Positions 8,793 to 16,904 of a DNA stretch of 64,000 bases are shown in pieces; within the stretch, counting starts at the first letter, position 1, and every line of letters starts with the position of its first letter. The DNA comes from an uncultured Lachnospiraceae bacterium (lineage in GTDB: Bacteria > Bacillota > Clostridia > Lachnospirales > Lachnospiraceae). The DNA is taken from contig CAMEIX010000002.1 of NCBI GenBank assembly GCA_945919075.1, forward strand, positions 124,001 through 188,000. The letters run 5' to 3'. A program made the translations under genes and the position numbers. The notes under the pieces are model-generated. The model made no database searches. It was not told where the DNA came from and saw only the letters and a program-made list of their open reading frames with translations.

Positions 8793-9364
8793 AACGAAAA
8801 TACTATTTAAGAGGTCTTGGGATTGGCATCTTTTTTACGGCTCTTATTCTTGGAGTTTCGTTTTCAAACAGAAAAGGAATTTCGGATGAAGAAGTGATAA
8901 AACGTGCAAAGGAACTGGGACTTGTGGAAAGCACCTATTTAAATAATATGGCTGCAAAGCCGGAGTCGGAATCCAAGCCGGAGCCGGAATCCAAGCCGGA
9001 GCCGGAATCCAAGCCGGAGGCAGAATCCGGGACGGAGGAGCCCATGGAAACAGAACCCACCAAAGAACCGGAAACAGAGCCCACCAAAGAACCGGAAACG
9101 GAGCCGGAAAATACAGAGCCGGAGGAATCCGTCACGGAAGAACCCGTGGAGACAGAGGATGAGTTTGTTACCCTGGAGATTGTAAGGGGGGACAGTTCTA
9201 CGAAGGTAGCGCAGAAATTGGAGGAACTGGGACTCATAGAGGATTATAAGGCATTTGACCGTTTCCTGGGAAAAAACGGTTATGATATAAAAATCAAAGC
9301 AAAGACTTATCAGATTCCCAAAAATGCAACAGAAGAAGATATCGCCAAAATAATTACAAAATAG
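8789..9364 (+). CDS. Membrane-anchored MltG/YceG LysM-like protein without catalytic domain
   Basis: The 191-residue protein has an N-terminal membrane anchor (about residues 5-26) and an extracellular low-complexity linker of repeated PESKPE and EPTKEPET units (about 50-120). The C-terminal module of about 65 residues resembles the LysM-like subdomain of the lytic transglycosylase MltG/YceG (LEIVRGDSSTKVAQKLEELGLI ... YQIPKNATEEDIAKII). The transglycosylase domain that normally follows is missing. It may bind peptidoglycan or act as an envelope spacer. It is the last gene of the operon, followed by a terminator. Confidence 0.7.
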   Translation: MKRKYYLRGLGIGIFFTALILGVSFSNRKGISDEEVIKRAKELGLVESTYLNNMAAKPESESKPEPESKPEPESKPEAESGTEEPMETEPTKEPETEPTKEPETEPENTEPEESVTEEPVETEDEFVTLEIVRGDSSTKVAQKLEELGLIEDYKAFDRFLGKNGYDIKIKAKTYQIPKNATEEDIAKIITK

Positions 9365-9390
9365 AATCGATAAAACGTTAAATTATTTGA

Positions 9391-9418
9391 AAAACCCCTT
9401 GCAATAGGGGTTTTCTTA
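9391..9418 (+). terminator. Rho-independent terminator of the flagellar/chemotaxis operon
   Basis: A perfect 8-bp stem pairs AAAACCCC (9391-9398) with GGGGTTTT (9407-9414), with loop TTGCAATA and a short T-rich tail. It starts 26 bp after the MltG-like gene. The loop contains the -35 hexamer of the rpsB promoter. Confidence 0.85.
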
Positions 9419-9427
9419 TGATAAAAT
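9399..9427 (+). promoter_or_regulatory. Predicted sigma-A promoter of rpsB-tsf
   Basis: TTGCAA (9399-9404) and TAAAAT (9422-9427) are separated by exactly 17 bp. The -35 hexamer is the loop of the upstream terminator. Transcription would start near 9434, giving a leader of about 125 nt before rpsB. Confidence 0.65.
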
Positions 9428-9447
9428 ATGAACGTTGTGAAAAAACA

Positions 9448-9531
9448 CGTGTTCCTATTTGCAGTCGGTGCCGACAGGTAAGCTGCAGAGTCATCCGTAT
9501 CTTGACGCAGATGGGGAGGAAACAGAACACG
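9448..9531 (+). promoter_or_regulatory. Candidate structured rpsB mRNA leader
   Basis: A closing helix pairs CGTGTTC (9448-9454) with GAACACG (9525-9531), directly upstream of the rpsB ribosome-binding site. Inside it, TGCAG (9460-9464) can pair with CTGCA (9483-9487), and an alternative GTCGG/CCGAC hairpin lies within that loop. A CATC (9492-9495)/GATG (9510-9513) pair may form a third arm. A branched leader before a ribosomal protein gene suggests S2 autoregulation; this is inference. Confidence 0.45.
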
Positions 9532-9559
9532 GAAGAGAAAACCAAACGGAGGTATTAAA

Positions 9560-10312
9560 ATGAGCGTTATTTCTATGAAACAGTTACTTGAAGCAGGTGT
9601 TCATTTCGGACATCAGACCAGAAGATGGAACCCTAAGATGGCTCCTTACATCTTCACAGAGAGAAATGGTATTCACATTATTGACTTACAGAAGTCCGTA
9701 GGTAAAGTGGATGAAGCTTACAAAGCAATCTCTGAAATCGCTGCACAGGGCGGTACCATTCTTTTCGTAGGTACCAAGAAACAGGCACAGGATGCTGTTA
9801 AAACCGAAGCTGAAAGATGCGGTATGTACTATGTTAACGAAAGATGGTTAGGCGGTATGCTTACCAACTTCAAGACCATTCAGTCACGTATTGAAAGACT
9901 GCATGCTATTGAAACCATGTCTGTAGACGGTACTTTTGATGTTCTTCCCAAGAAAGAAGTTATCGAACTTAAGAAAGAATGGGAAAAACTGGAAAAGAAC
10001 CTGGGCGGTATCAAGAATATGACCAGAATTCCCGATGCTATCTTCGTAGTAGATCCCAAGAAGGAAAGAATCTGCGTACAGGAAGCTCACAACTTAGGAA
10101 TTACTCTTTTAGGTATCGGTGATACAAACTGTGATCCTGAAGAATTAGACTATATCATTCCCGGTAATGATGATGCAATCAGAGCCGTAAAACTGATTGT
10201 TTCCAAAATGGCTGATGCTGTTATCGAAGCAAATCAGGGTGAAGCTGTTTATACAGCAGAAGATGTTGCTACAGAAGCTAGCGATATTGAAGAAGTTGCA
10301 GATGCAGAATAA
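9560..10312 (+). CDS. rpsB: 30S ribosomal protein S2
   Basis: The 250-residue protein is a full-length S2: it opens with [20 protein letters not shown], contains the [15 protein letters not shown] block and ends in an acidic tail. S2 binds the head-body junction of the small subunit late in assembly. The start has a GGAGG site upstream. tsf follows after 25 bp, the usual bacterial pair. Codon choice is visibly more uniform than in neighbouring genes, as expected for a highly expressed gene. Confidence 0.98.
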   Translation: MSVISMKQLLEAGVHFGHQTRRWNPKMAPYIFTERNGIHIIDLQKSVGKVDEAYKAISEIAAQGGTILFVGTKKQAQDAVKTEAERCGMYYVNERWLGGMLTNFKTIQSRIERLHAIETMSVDGTFDVLPKKEVIELKKEWEKLEKNLGGIKNMTRIPDAIFVVDPKKERICVQEAHNLGITLLGIGDTNCDPEELDYIIPGNDDAIRAVKLIVSKMADAVIEANQGEAVYTAEDVATEASDIEEVADAE

Positions 10313-10337
10313 TCTTTTATATTAGGAGGAATTATAA

Positions 10338-11408
10338 ATGGCACAGATTACAGCAGCTATGGTAAAGGAATTGCGTGAGCAGACCGGTGCTGGAATGATG
10401 GAATGTAAGAAAGCTCTTACAGAAACAGATGGAAATATGGAACAGGCTGTAGAAGTTCTTAAAAAGTCCGGAGCAGCTAAGGCAGAGAAGAAGGCAAGCA
10501 GAATTGCAGCAGAAGGTATTACCAGAGTTGCAGCAAGCGGAAATACTGCAGTAGTTGTAGAAGTGAACTCTGAAACAGATTTCGTTGCAAAGAATGAAGT
10601 ATTCCAGGCATTTGTACAGTCTGTAGCGGATAAAGCTCTTGCAGCTAATGTTGACAAGGCCGGAGATGGCGAGAATGTATGTGACATTCTTGGTATGAAG
10701 GCTGAACTTGATGAGAAGATTCTTACAATCGGTGAGAAACTTTCTATCAGAAGATTCGAGAAGGTTACAGGTGATTGTGTAGCTTCTTATATCCATGGAG
10801 GCGGAAGAATTGGTGTTCTCGTTGCCGGAAACGGTGATGCTTCTGATGCAGCTAAGGATGCTCTTACAAATATCGCTATGCAGATTGCTGCTATGAACCC
10901 TCAGTATGTAAGCAGAAATGATATTTCTGCAGATGAACTTGCTAAAATAAAGGAAATTACAATTGATAGTTCATTAAATGATACCTTTACACTTCCTAAG
11001 CCTGTATTACAGGGACTGCTTGACAAAGCCGTTAAGGTATGGAGTGAAGAAGATGTTGCTATTTACGAAGAGAAGAAGAGCAATATGAACTACTTACCCA
11101 ACTTCCTTTCTAAAGAAGCAAAGTCTCAACTTGCTGAGATCGCTTTAGCAGATAAAGATGCAATCGTTGAGAATAAGATCTTTGCCGGTCTTGTAGAAGG
11201 ACGTATTTCAAAACAGCTTAAGGAAATCTGTCTTCTTGACCAGACCTATGTTAAGGCTGAAGATGGAAAGCAGACTGTTGCTCAGTACTTAGCTTCTGTA
11301 AATAAGAGCCTTGTTATTGCTAAGATGATTCGTTTCGAAGTAGGCGAAGGCATGGAGAAGAAGAATGATGACTTTGCAGCAGAAGTAGCAGCTCAGGCAG
11401 GTTTATAA
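10338..11408 (+). CDS. tsf: Translation elongation factor Ts
   Basis: EF-Ts is the nucleotide exchange factor for EF-Tu. The N-terminal UBA-like part (VKELREQTGAGMMECKKAL) and the NSETDFVAKN core contact motif are present. At 356 residues it is longer than the roughly 280-310 usual in bacteria. The extra length falls at about residues 205-258, between NPQYVSRNDI and the VEGRISKQLKEICLLDQ motif near the C-terminus. The rest aligns normally, so this is a real EF-Ts with a lineage insertion rather than a frameshift. It ends the rpsB-tsf operon. Confidence 0.97.
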   Translation: MAQITAAMVKELREQTGAGMMECKKALTETDGNMEQAVEVLKKSGAAKAEKKASRIAAEGITRVAASGNTAVVVEVNSETDFVAKNEVFQAFVQSVADKALAANVDKAGDGENVCDILGMKAELDEKILTIGEKLSIRRFEKVTGDCVASYIHGGGRIGVLVAGNGDASDAAKDALTNIAMQIAAMNPQYVSRNDISADELAKIKEITIDSSLNDTFTLPKPVLQGLLDKAVKVWSEEDVAIYEEKKSNMNYLPNFLSKEAKSQLAEIALADKDAIVENKIFAGLVEGRISKQLKEICLLDQTYVKAEDGKQTVAQYLASVNKSLVIAKMIRFEVGEGMEKKNDDFAAEVAAQAGL

Positions 11409-11440
11409 AGATTCTGCCAGAGAAGAATGAATAAATAAAA

Positions 11441-11465
11441 AACCCCCGAATCCGGGGGTTTTTGT
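11441..11465. terminator. Bidirectional rho-independent terminator between tsf and the BlaI-type gene
   Basis: An 8-bp stem AACCCCCG/CGGGGGTT with loop AATC is flanked by A-rich sequence on the left and T-rich on the right, so it can end transcription from both convergent genes. Confidence 0.9.
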
Positions 11466-11473
11466 TTTGGAAA

Positions 11474-11785
11474 TTACGCTTTCTTAATTGCCGCAATCAG
11501 TTCTTCTTTTGTAATGATCTTACTGAAATTCTGATATTCTTCAATAAAGTGCTGCATAATGCAATCCTTGGAGGATTCGTCCGGTTCATACTGACGGCTG
11601 AGTACATTTCCGCTGTGAGTAATTCCGCTTACCTTTACCAAATTTGCATTCAGAAGCTTTCTGAGAACCGCCTGAACCGTACTCTGGCTTAAACCTTTGC
11701 CGGCATTTACAATTTCAGAAGAGGTCATTGGAGCCTGATTTTTCCACAAAATATTTAATACATCCAATTCTCTGATATTCAGCAT
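11474..11785 (-). CDS. BlaI/MecI/CopY-family transcriptional repressor
   Basis: The 103-residue protein is a winged-helix repressor of the penicillinase-repressor family: the start MLNIRELDVLNILWKNQAPM and the recognition-helix segment SQSTVQAVLRKLLNANLV are typical. Family members are dimers that are often inactivated by a partner metalloprotease such as BlaR1. No such partner is adjacent, so the target is unknown. An ATG eight codons earlier (11809) is in frame, but AAGGAG lies between the two, nine bases before the ATG at 11785. Confidence 0.8.
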   Translation of the reverse strand: MLNIRELDVLNILWKNQAPMTSSEIVNAGKGLSQSTVQAVLRKLLNANLVKVSGITHSGNVLSRQYEPDESSKDCIMQHFIEEYQNFSKIITKEELIAAIKKA

Positions 11786-11922
11786 AGCAACTGTCTCCTT
11801 TGTGTTCATTATATATCCATTATATTTTGTTATTTTTTGATAGTCAATATCTTATTTTTATATGCAAGATAAAATTCATGTGTTATAATAAATTTTATAA
11901 TCATATTACAGGGGTGAAGCAT

Positions 11923-13167
11923 ATGTTAGCGTCGATTATTCCTTTATTTGACTCAGAAATGAATGTAAAATGTTATTCTTTGTTTACACAGAAGGAAAAT
12001 TATTTTTTGAATACTTCTCTTCTCGGAGTTGGACATCTGGACGGTTCCGGAAGAATTGACGGGTTGGAAGTTGTGCAAAGCATGGGAATGGAAACCCTAA
12101 GTAATGACGCTGATATCTTTGTTCCGGTAACGAATATTTCATTGTTTGCCAAAATAGAGGAACAGTGCGATGCGCCACACAATAAATTAATTCTCTTGCT
12201 CGACAGTTCGGTAACTCCGGAAGAAATGTATGTGAACCGCTTAAAAGAATTAAAAGAGATGGGCTATAAGTTTGCCATGTACAAATTAGAAGTGTCCAAA
12301 TTCGAAAAATATAAGCCGGTTTTGCGTCTGATGGACTATATCCTTTTGAATCATAAGTATGTGGATATGGAAAAGGCAAAGATTTATTTTTCAAATGTTT
12401 ATCCCAATATCAGAATATGCGCTATTAACGTAAATGACATGGCAACCTATGAACGCTTAAAAGCAATTGGTTGCTGTGACCTCTATGAAGGGGAATTTTT
12501 CCGTAATCCCAGTAATTACGGGGAACATGAAGTTTCTCCTTTGAAAGTCAATTATATAAAACTGATTAACATGGTCAACGGCCCTGATTTTGAGCTTACA
12601 AAAGCAGCGGATGTTATCGGACGGGATACGGCACTGGTTATTTCCCTGCTTAAGATTGTTAACCGGATGACCCGAAATTCTACCATTACTTCCATCAGAC
12701 ATGCGGCAGCCATGTTGGGTGAGAAGGAACTTAAGAAATGGATTACCACAGCCGTTACAGAGCATTTGTATACGGACAAGCCAAGCGAGATTACCCGAAT
12801 CAGCCTGCTTCGTGCCAAATTTGCAGAAAATCTGGCGCCTGTATTTTCCATGGCAATGCAGGCCAATGAGCTTTTTCTTATGGGGCTGTTCTCGGTTCTG
12901 GATGTAGTTTTGGAAATGCCGATGAAAGATGCTTTGGAGGTAGTTTTTGTGCCTGACAGTGTCAGAGAAGCTCTGGTAAACGGAACAGGTCCGTTAGCGG
13001 TACCACTTACTTTCATGAAGGAATATGAAAATGCAAACTGGCAGGAAGCAAGCCGGATGATGATTGTATATGAACTGGATATGGATCGGGTTTATCATGC
13101 CTATCTGGATGCACTTAGCTGGTATCGGAATACGATTATCGATGGTGATATGGAAATAAAGAATTAG
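11923..13167 (+). CDS. EAL-like/HDOD-domain signalling protein
   Basis: The 414-residue protein has the YuxH-like arrangement. The N-terminal part (about 1-195) has an EAL-type barrel pattern but no recognisable EAL catalytic motif, so phosphodiesterase activity is unlikely. The C-terminal HDOD domain (about 200-400) has the helical core around VISLLKIVNRMTRN and SIRHAAAMLGEKELKKW. HDOD proteins usually act as signalling scaffolds, often in c-di-GMP-linked motility. The frame is open from 11800, but GGGGTGAAG and the TATAAT-like box at 11884 place the start at 11923. lepA follows after 20 bp. Confidence 0.8.
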   Translation: MLASIIPLFDSEMNVKCYSLFTQKENYFLNTSLLGVGHLDGSGRIDGLEVVQSMGMETLSNDADIFVPVTNISLFAKIEEQCDAPHNKLILLLDSSVTPEEMYVNRLKELKEMGYKFAMYKLEVSKFEKYKPVLRLMDYILLNHKYVDMEKAKIYFSNVYPNIRICAINVNDMATYERLKAIGCCDLYEGEFFRNPSNYGEHEVSPLKVNYIKLINMVNGPDFELTKAADVIGRDTALVISLLKIVNRMTRNSTITSIRHAAAMLGEKELKKWITTAVTEHLYTDKPSEITRISLLRAKFAENLAPVFSMAMQANELFLMGLFSVLDVVLEMPMKDALEVVFVPDSVREALVNGTGPLAVPLTFMKEYENANWQEASRMMIVYELDMDRVYHAYLDALSWYRNTIIDGDMEIKN

Positions 13168-13187
13168 TAAGATCGTGAGGAAATGAT

Positions 13188-15005
13188 ATGTCAAATATTG
13201 ATCAGAGCAAAATCCGCAACTTTTGTATTGTTGCTCATATTGATCACGGCAAATCAACACTTGCCGACAGAATTATAGAGAAGACCGGGCTGCTTACAAG
13301 CCGTGAAATGCAGGCACAGGTTCTGGATAATATGGATCTGGAGAGAGAAAGAGGTATTACCATCAAGGCACAGACCGTGAGAACCGTGTACAAAGCAAAG
13401 AATGGAGAAGAATATATCTTTAATCTGATAGATACTCCCGGTCATGTGGATTTTAACTATGAAGTGAGCCGTTCGCTGGCGGCTTGTGACGGTGCCATTC
13501 TGATTGTGGATGCCGCACAGGGAATAGAAGCACAGACCCTTGCCAATGTTTATCTGGCCTTAGATAATGATTTGGATGTATTTCCGGTTATAAACAAGAT
13601 TGACCTGCCCAGTGCAGACCCGGAAAAGGTTATCAACGAAATTGAAGATGTAATTGGTATTGAGGCACAGGATGCACCATTGATTTCGGCCAAAAACGGT
13701 ATCGGAATCGAAGATGTTTTAGAAGCCATTGTAGCAAAAATTCCGGCACCAAAAGGAGACCCCGAAGCGCCCCTGGCAGCTCTAATTTTTGATTCTCTTT
13801 ATGATTCTTACAAAGGTGTTATCATTTTTGTACGCATCAAGGAAGGAACAGTGAAAAAGGGTACTGTCATTCGTATGATGGCAACCGGAGCCGTAGAAGA
13901 AGTGGTGGAAGTTGGTTATTTTGGTGCGGGACAGTTTATTCCCTGCGAAGAGTTGTCGGCAGGAATGGTTGGCTATATTACGGCATCCATTAAAAATGTG
14001 AAAGATACCACGGTCGGGGATACGGTTACCGATCATAACCGTCCCTGTAAGGAGCCTCTGCCCGGTTATAAAAAGGTAAATTCCATGGTTTACTGCGGCA
14101 TGTACCCGGCGGACGGCGCAAAGTATCCGGATTTGCGAGATGCCTTGGAAAAATTGCAGTTAAATGATGCCTCCTTAAATTATGAACCGGAGACATCCAT
14201 AGCACTTGGTTTTGGGTTCCGCTGTGGTTTTTTAGGACTTCTTCATCTGGAAATCATTCAGGAACGTTTGGAAAGAGAGTATAATTTGGACCTTGTTACA
14301 ACCGCTCCCGGCGTTATTTATAAGGTTCACAAAACCAACGGGGAAGTCATTGAATTGACCAATCCTTCCAATTTGCCGGATCCTTCCGAAATTGAATATA
14401 TGGAGGAGCCGATTGTAAGTGCGGAAATCATGGTGACAACAGAGTTTATCGGTTCCATCATGGAGCTTTGTCAGGAGAGACGGGGACGCTATTTGGGAAT
14501 GGAGTATCTGGAAGAAACCAGAGCCTTACTAAAGTATGACCTTCCATTAAATGAAATCATTTATGATTTCTTTGATGCATTAAAGTCACGTTCCAGAGGA
14601 TATGCAAGTTTTGACTATGACTTAAAGGGATATGAACAGAGTAAACTTGTGAAACTGGATATTCTCATCAACAAAGAAGAAGTGGATGCACTTTCTTTTA
14701 TTGTACACGCTGACAGTGCATATGAACGCGGCAGAAAAATGTGTGAAAAGCTGAAGGACGAAATCCCCAGACATCTTTTTGAAATTCCCATACAGGCAGC
14801 CGTGGGTGGTAAGGTTATTGCCAGAGAAACCGTAAAGGCCATGCGGAAGGATGTATTGGCTAAGTGCTATGGCGGTGATATTACCCGTAAGAAAAAACTT
14901 CTGGAAAAGCAAAAAGAGGGAAAGAAGCGTATGCGTCAGATAGGAAACGTGGAAATTCCCCAGAAAGCATTTATGAGTGTTCTGAAATTAGACGATAAGA
15001 AGTAA
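13188..15005 (+). CDS. lepA: Elongation factor 4 (LepA), ribosomal GTPase
   Basis: The 605-residue translational GTPase has G1 in [10 protein letters not shown], the switch region [11 protein letters not shown]3 DTPGHVDF and G4 NKIDLP. Domain II and the LepA-specific C-terminal domain ([13 protein letters not shown] onwards) are complete. LepA assists ribosome function or assembly under stress. A GTGAGGAAATGAT site precedes the ATG. It is followed after 7 bp by hemW, the order seen in Bacillus, where gpr and spoIIP lie just upstream; here those two genes are about 30 kb away. Confidence 0.98.
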   Translation: MSNIDQSKIRNFCIVAHIDHGKSTLADRIIEKTGLLTSREMQAQVLDNMDLERERGITIKAQTVRTVYKAKNGEEYIFNLIDTPGHVDFNYEVSRSLAACDGAILIVDAAQGIEAQTLANVYLALDNDLDVFPVINKIDLPSADPEKVINEIEDVIGIEAQDAPLISAKNGIGIEDVLEAIVAKIPAPKGDPEAPLAALIFDSLYDSYKGVIIFVRIKEGTVKKGTVIRMMATGAVEEVVEVGYFGAGQFIPCEELSAGMVGYITASIKNVKDTTVGDTVTDHNRPCKEPLPGYKKVNSMVYCGMYPADGAKYPDLRDALEKLQLNDASLNYEPETSIALGFGFRCGFLGLLHLEIIQERLEREYNLDLVTTAPGVIYKVHKTNGEVIELTNPSNLPDPSEIEYMEEPIVSAEIMVTTEFIGSIMELCQERRGRYLGMEYLEETRALLKYDLPLNEIIYDFFDALKSRSRGYASFDYDLKGYEQSKLVKLDILINKEEVDALSFIVHADSAYERGRKMCEKLKDEIPRHLFEIPIQAAVGGKVIARETVKAMRKDVLAKCYGGDITRKKKLLEKQKEGKKRMRQIGNVEIPQKAFMSVLKLDDKK

Positions 15006-15012
15006 TCATGTC

Positions 15013-16164
15013 ATGAATAGTATAAGTATCTATATACACATTCCATTTTGTATCAAAAAATGTAAATACTGCGATTTCCTTTCTGCACCGTATGGTAAAA
15101 CGGTGCAGGAAGAGTATTTGCGTGCCTTAAAACAAGAAATTATAGAAGAAGCAGAGAAATATAAGGATTATACGGTAAAAACGGTTTATATCGGCGGAGG
15201 AACGCCTTCTGTTGCAGACCCGGACGGATTATGCGGAATTATTAAGAAACTGTTTGCATGTTACAGGGTGGAAAAAGATGCGGAAATATCCATGGAGGTT
15301 AATCCCGGTACGGTAAATCCGGACAGCCTTCAAAAATACCGAAAAGCCGGTATTAACCGCCTGAGCATCGGTCTGCAGTCCACACATAACAGGGAACTGG
15401 AGTTATTAGGAAGAATTCATACCTACGAAGACTTTCTGGAAGCCTATGAGAATGCCAGAAAAGCCGGATTTGAGAATATCAATGTGGATTTGATGGGAGC
15501 CCTTCCGGGGCAGAGTCTTACAGATTATGAGGAGAGTCTTAAAAGGATCATTTCTCTAAAGCCGGAGCATATTTCGACATACAGTCTGATTGTGGAAGAA
15601 AATACGGAGTTTTACAAAATATACGGAGAAGAGAAGGAAAAAATAGAACGGACTGGGGAAGGTTTTGGTATTTTACCAAGTGAAGAGACTGAGCGTGAAA
15701 TGGCGGCATTGGCAGAAGAAATGCTTACCAAAGAAGGTTACCGGCATTACGAAATTTCTAATTATGCGAAGGAAGGAAAAGCCTGTAAACATAATATTGT
15801 GTATTGGAAGAGAAGAAATTATATAGGCTTTGGGCTTGGTGCTGCCTCCCTGTTTGAAAATACAAGATTTACCAATACGAAAAATCTTACGGAATATCTA
15901 AAGAATCCCGTGGGTAAAAGGGAAGTGGAAAAACTGTCAGTTAAGGACTGTATGGAGGAATTTATGTTTTTGGGCCTTCGGATGTATGAAGGAGTAAAAG
16001 ATTCGGATTTTATCGACTGTTTTGGAAAAAGCATGTATACTTGTTACAAGGATGTCATAGATAAGAATAAAGAAGAGGGACTGCTTACGGGAAGTGAAAC
16101 CTTAAGGCTGACGGATAAGGGTTTTTGCTTTGCCAATTACGTTATGGCACAGTTTCTGCTTTAA
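15013..16164 (+). CDS. hemW: HemW, radical SAM heme chaperone-like protein
   Basis: The 383-residue protein carries the radical SAM motif with Cys13, Cys17 and Cys20 (CIKKCKYCDF), the SAM-binding GGGTPS segment, and a C-terminal HemN-like domain. The HemW branch (formerly HemN-like in lepA operons) binds heme and transfers it to respiratory proteins rather than acting as coproporphyrinogen oxidase. The lepA-hemW pairing supports this. No strong ribosome-binding site is seen; translational coupling to lepA, 7 bp upstream, is plausible. Confidence 0.92.
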   Translation: MNSISIYIHIPFCIKKCKYCDFLSAPYGKTVQEEYLRALKQEIIEEAEKYKDYTVKTVYIGGGTPSVADPDGLCGIIKKLFACYRVEKDAEISMEVNPGTVNPDSLQKYRKAGINRLSIGLQSTHNRELELLGRIHTYEDFLEAYENARKAGFENINVDLMGALPGQSLTDYEESLKRIISLKPEHISTYSLIVEENTEFYKIYGEEKEKIERTGEGFGILPSEETEREMAALAEEMLTKEGYRHYEISNYAKEGKACKHNIVYWKRRNYIGFGLGAASLFENTRFTNTKNLTEYLKNPVGKREVEKLSVKDCMEEFMFLGLRMYEGVKDSDFIDCFGKSMYTCYKDVIDKNKEEGLLTGSETLRLTDKGFCFANYVMAQFLL

Positions 16165-16180
16165 TAAATTTTGGAAAGGC

Positions 16181-16208
16181 ACTTTGCAGGGGAGATTTTC
16201 ATAGAATA
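16181..16208 (+). promoter_or_regulatory. Possible sigma-K/sigma-E type promoter before sigK
   Basis: CATAGAATA (16200-16208) matches the CATANNNTA -10 pattern of mother-cell sigma factors. An AC dinucleotide at 16181-16182 lies 17 bp upstream, where sigma-K promoters have it. The match is short, so chance is possible. Confidence 0.35.
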
Positions 16209-16234
16209 TATTAAATGCGCTTCCGGAGAATCTC

Positions 16235-16879
16235 ATGAAAACTTTTCCCCAACCATTATCTGCTGCAGAAGAATCGGACTGCATTTATGCTTTAAAGAAT
16301 GGTAATGTAAAAGAAGCCGCAGAAGCAAAGAAAACATTAATAGAACACAATATGCGTCTGGTAGCCCATATTGTTAAAAAATACCAGAATATAGAAGAAG
16401 ACCCGGAAGATCTTATTTCCATTGGGACAATCGGGCTGATTAAGGCAGTGGATTCCTTTGATATAAATAAGGGGAGACTTGCAACCTATGCCTGCCGATG
16501 TATTGATAATGAACTCTTGATGATGTTACGTTCCAGAAAAAAGGTAGCAAGAGAGGTTTCCTTGTACGAACCGATAGGGACGGATAAGGAAGGAAATGAA
16601 ATCAGTCTGTTAGATGTAATCGAAAACCATGATTTTGATGTGGTTGAGAGGTTAGATACCAGAGAAAAACTGGATAAACTGAAAATCTATCTGAACCGTG
16701 TTTTAAGCAGACGGGAAAGAGAAATCATATATTTACGATACGGTATCACAACGGGCAGGGAAGTAACCCAGAATGAAATCGGGAAAAAACTGGGGATTTC
16801 CAGAAGTTATGTTTCCCGGATTGAGAAGAAGGCACTTTATAAATTAAGGTGTGAATTTGATAAGCAGGAAAATAAGTAA
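16235..16879 (+). CDS. sigK: Sporulation sigma factor SigK (no pro-sequence)
   Basis: The 214-residue sigma factor directs late mother-cell transcription during sporulation. It matches SigK strongly: FPQPLSAAEE, IEHNMRLVAHIVKKYQN, EDLISIGTIGLIKAVDSF, and DKEGNEISLLDVI. Region 4 (TQNEIGKKLGISRSYVSRIEKKA) is intact. Bacillus pro-SigK has a membrane-targeting extension of about 20 residues before the FPQPL region. Here the start MKTFPQPL leaves room for only three residues, and the frame upstream holds no start codon before a stop. The gene is contiguous, not interrupted by a skin-like element. GGAG lies at about 16224-16227. Confidence 0.92.
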   Translation: MKTFPQPLSAAEESDCIYALKNGNVKEAAEAKKTLIEHNMRLVAHIVKKYQNIEEDPEDLISIGTIGLIKAVDSFDINKGRLATYACRCIDNELLMMLRSRKKVAREVSLYEPIGTDKEGNEISLLDVIENHDFDVVERLDTREKLDKLKIYLNRVLSRREREIIYLRYGITTGREVTQNEIGKKLGISRSYVSRIEKKALYKLRCEFDKQENK

Positions 16880-16904
16880 TTATACAACAGAAAAGAGGTT
16901 TTAT

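Noticed and set aside
8935-9237. Ser/Gly/Val-rich minus-strand frame opposite the repeat linker
   Set aside because: It is the reverse reading of the PESKPE/EPTKEPET repeats and has no ribosome-binding site.
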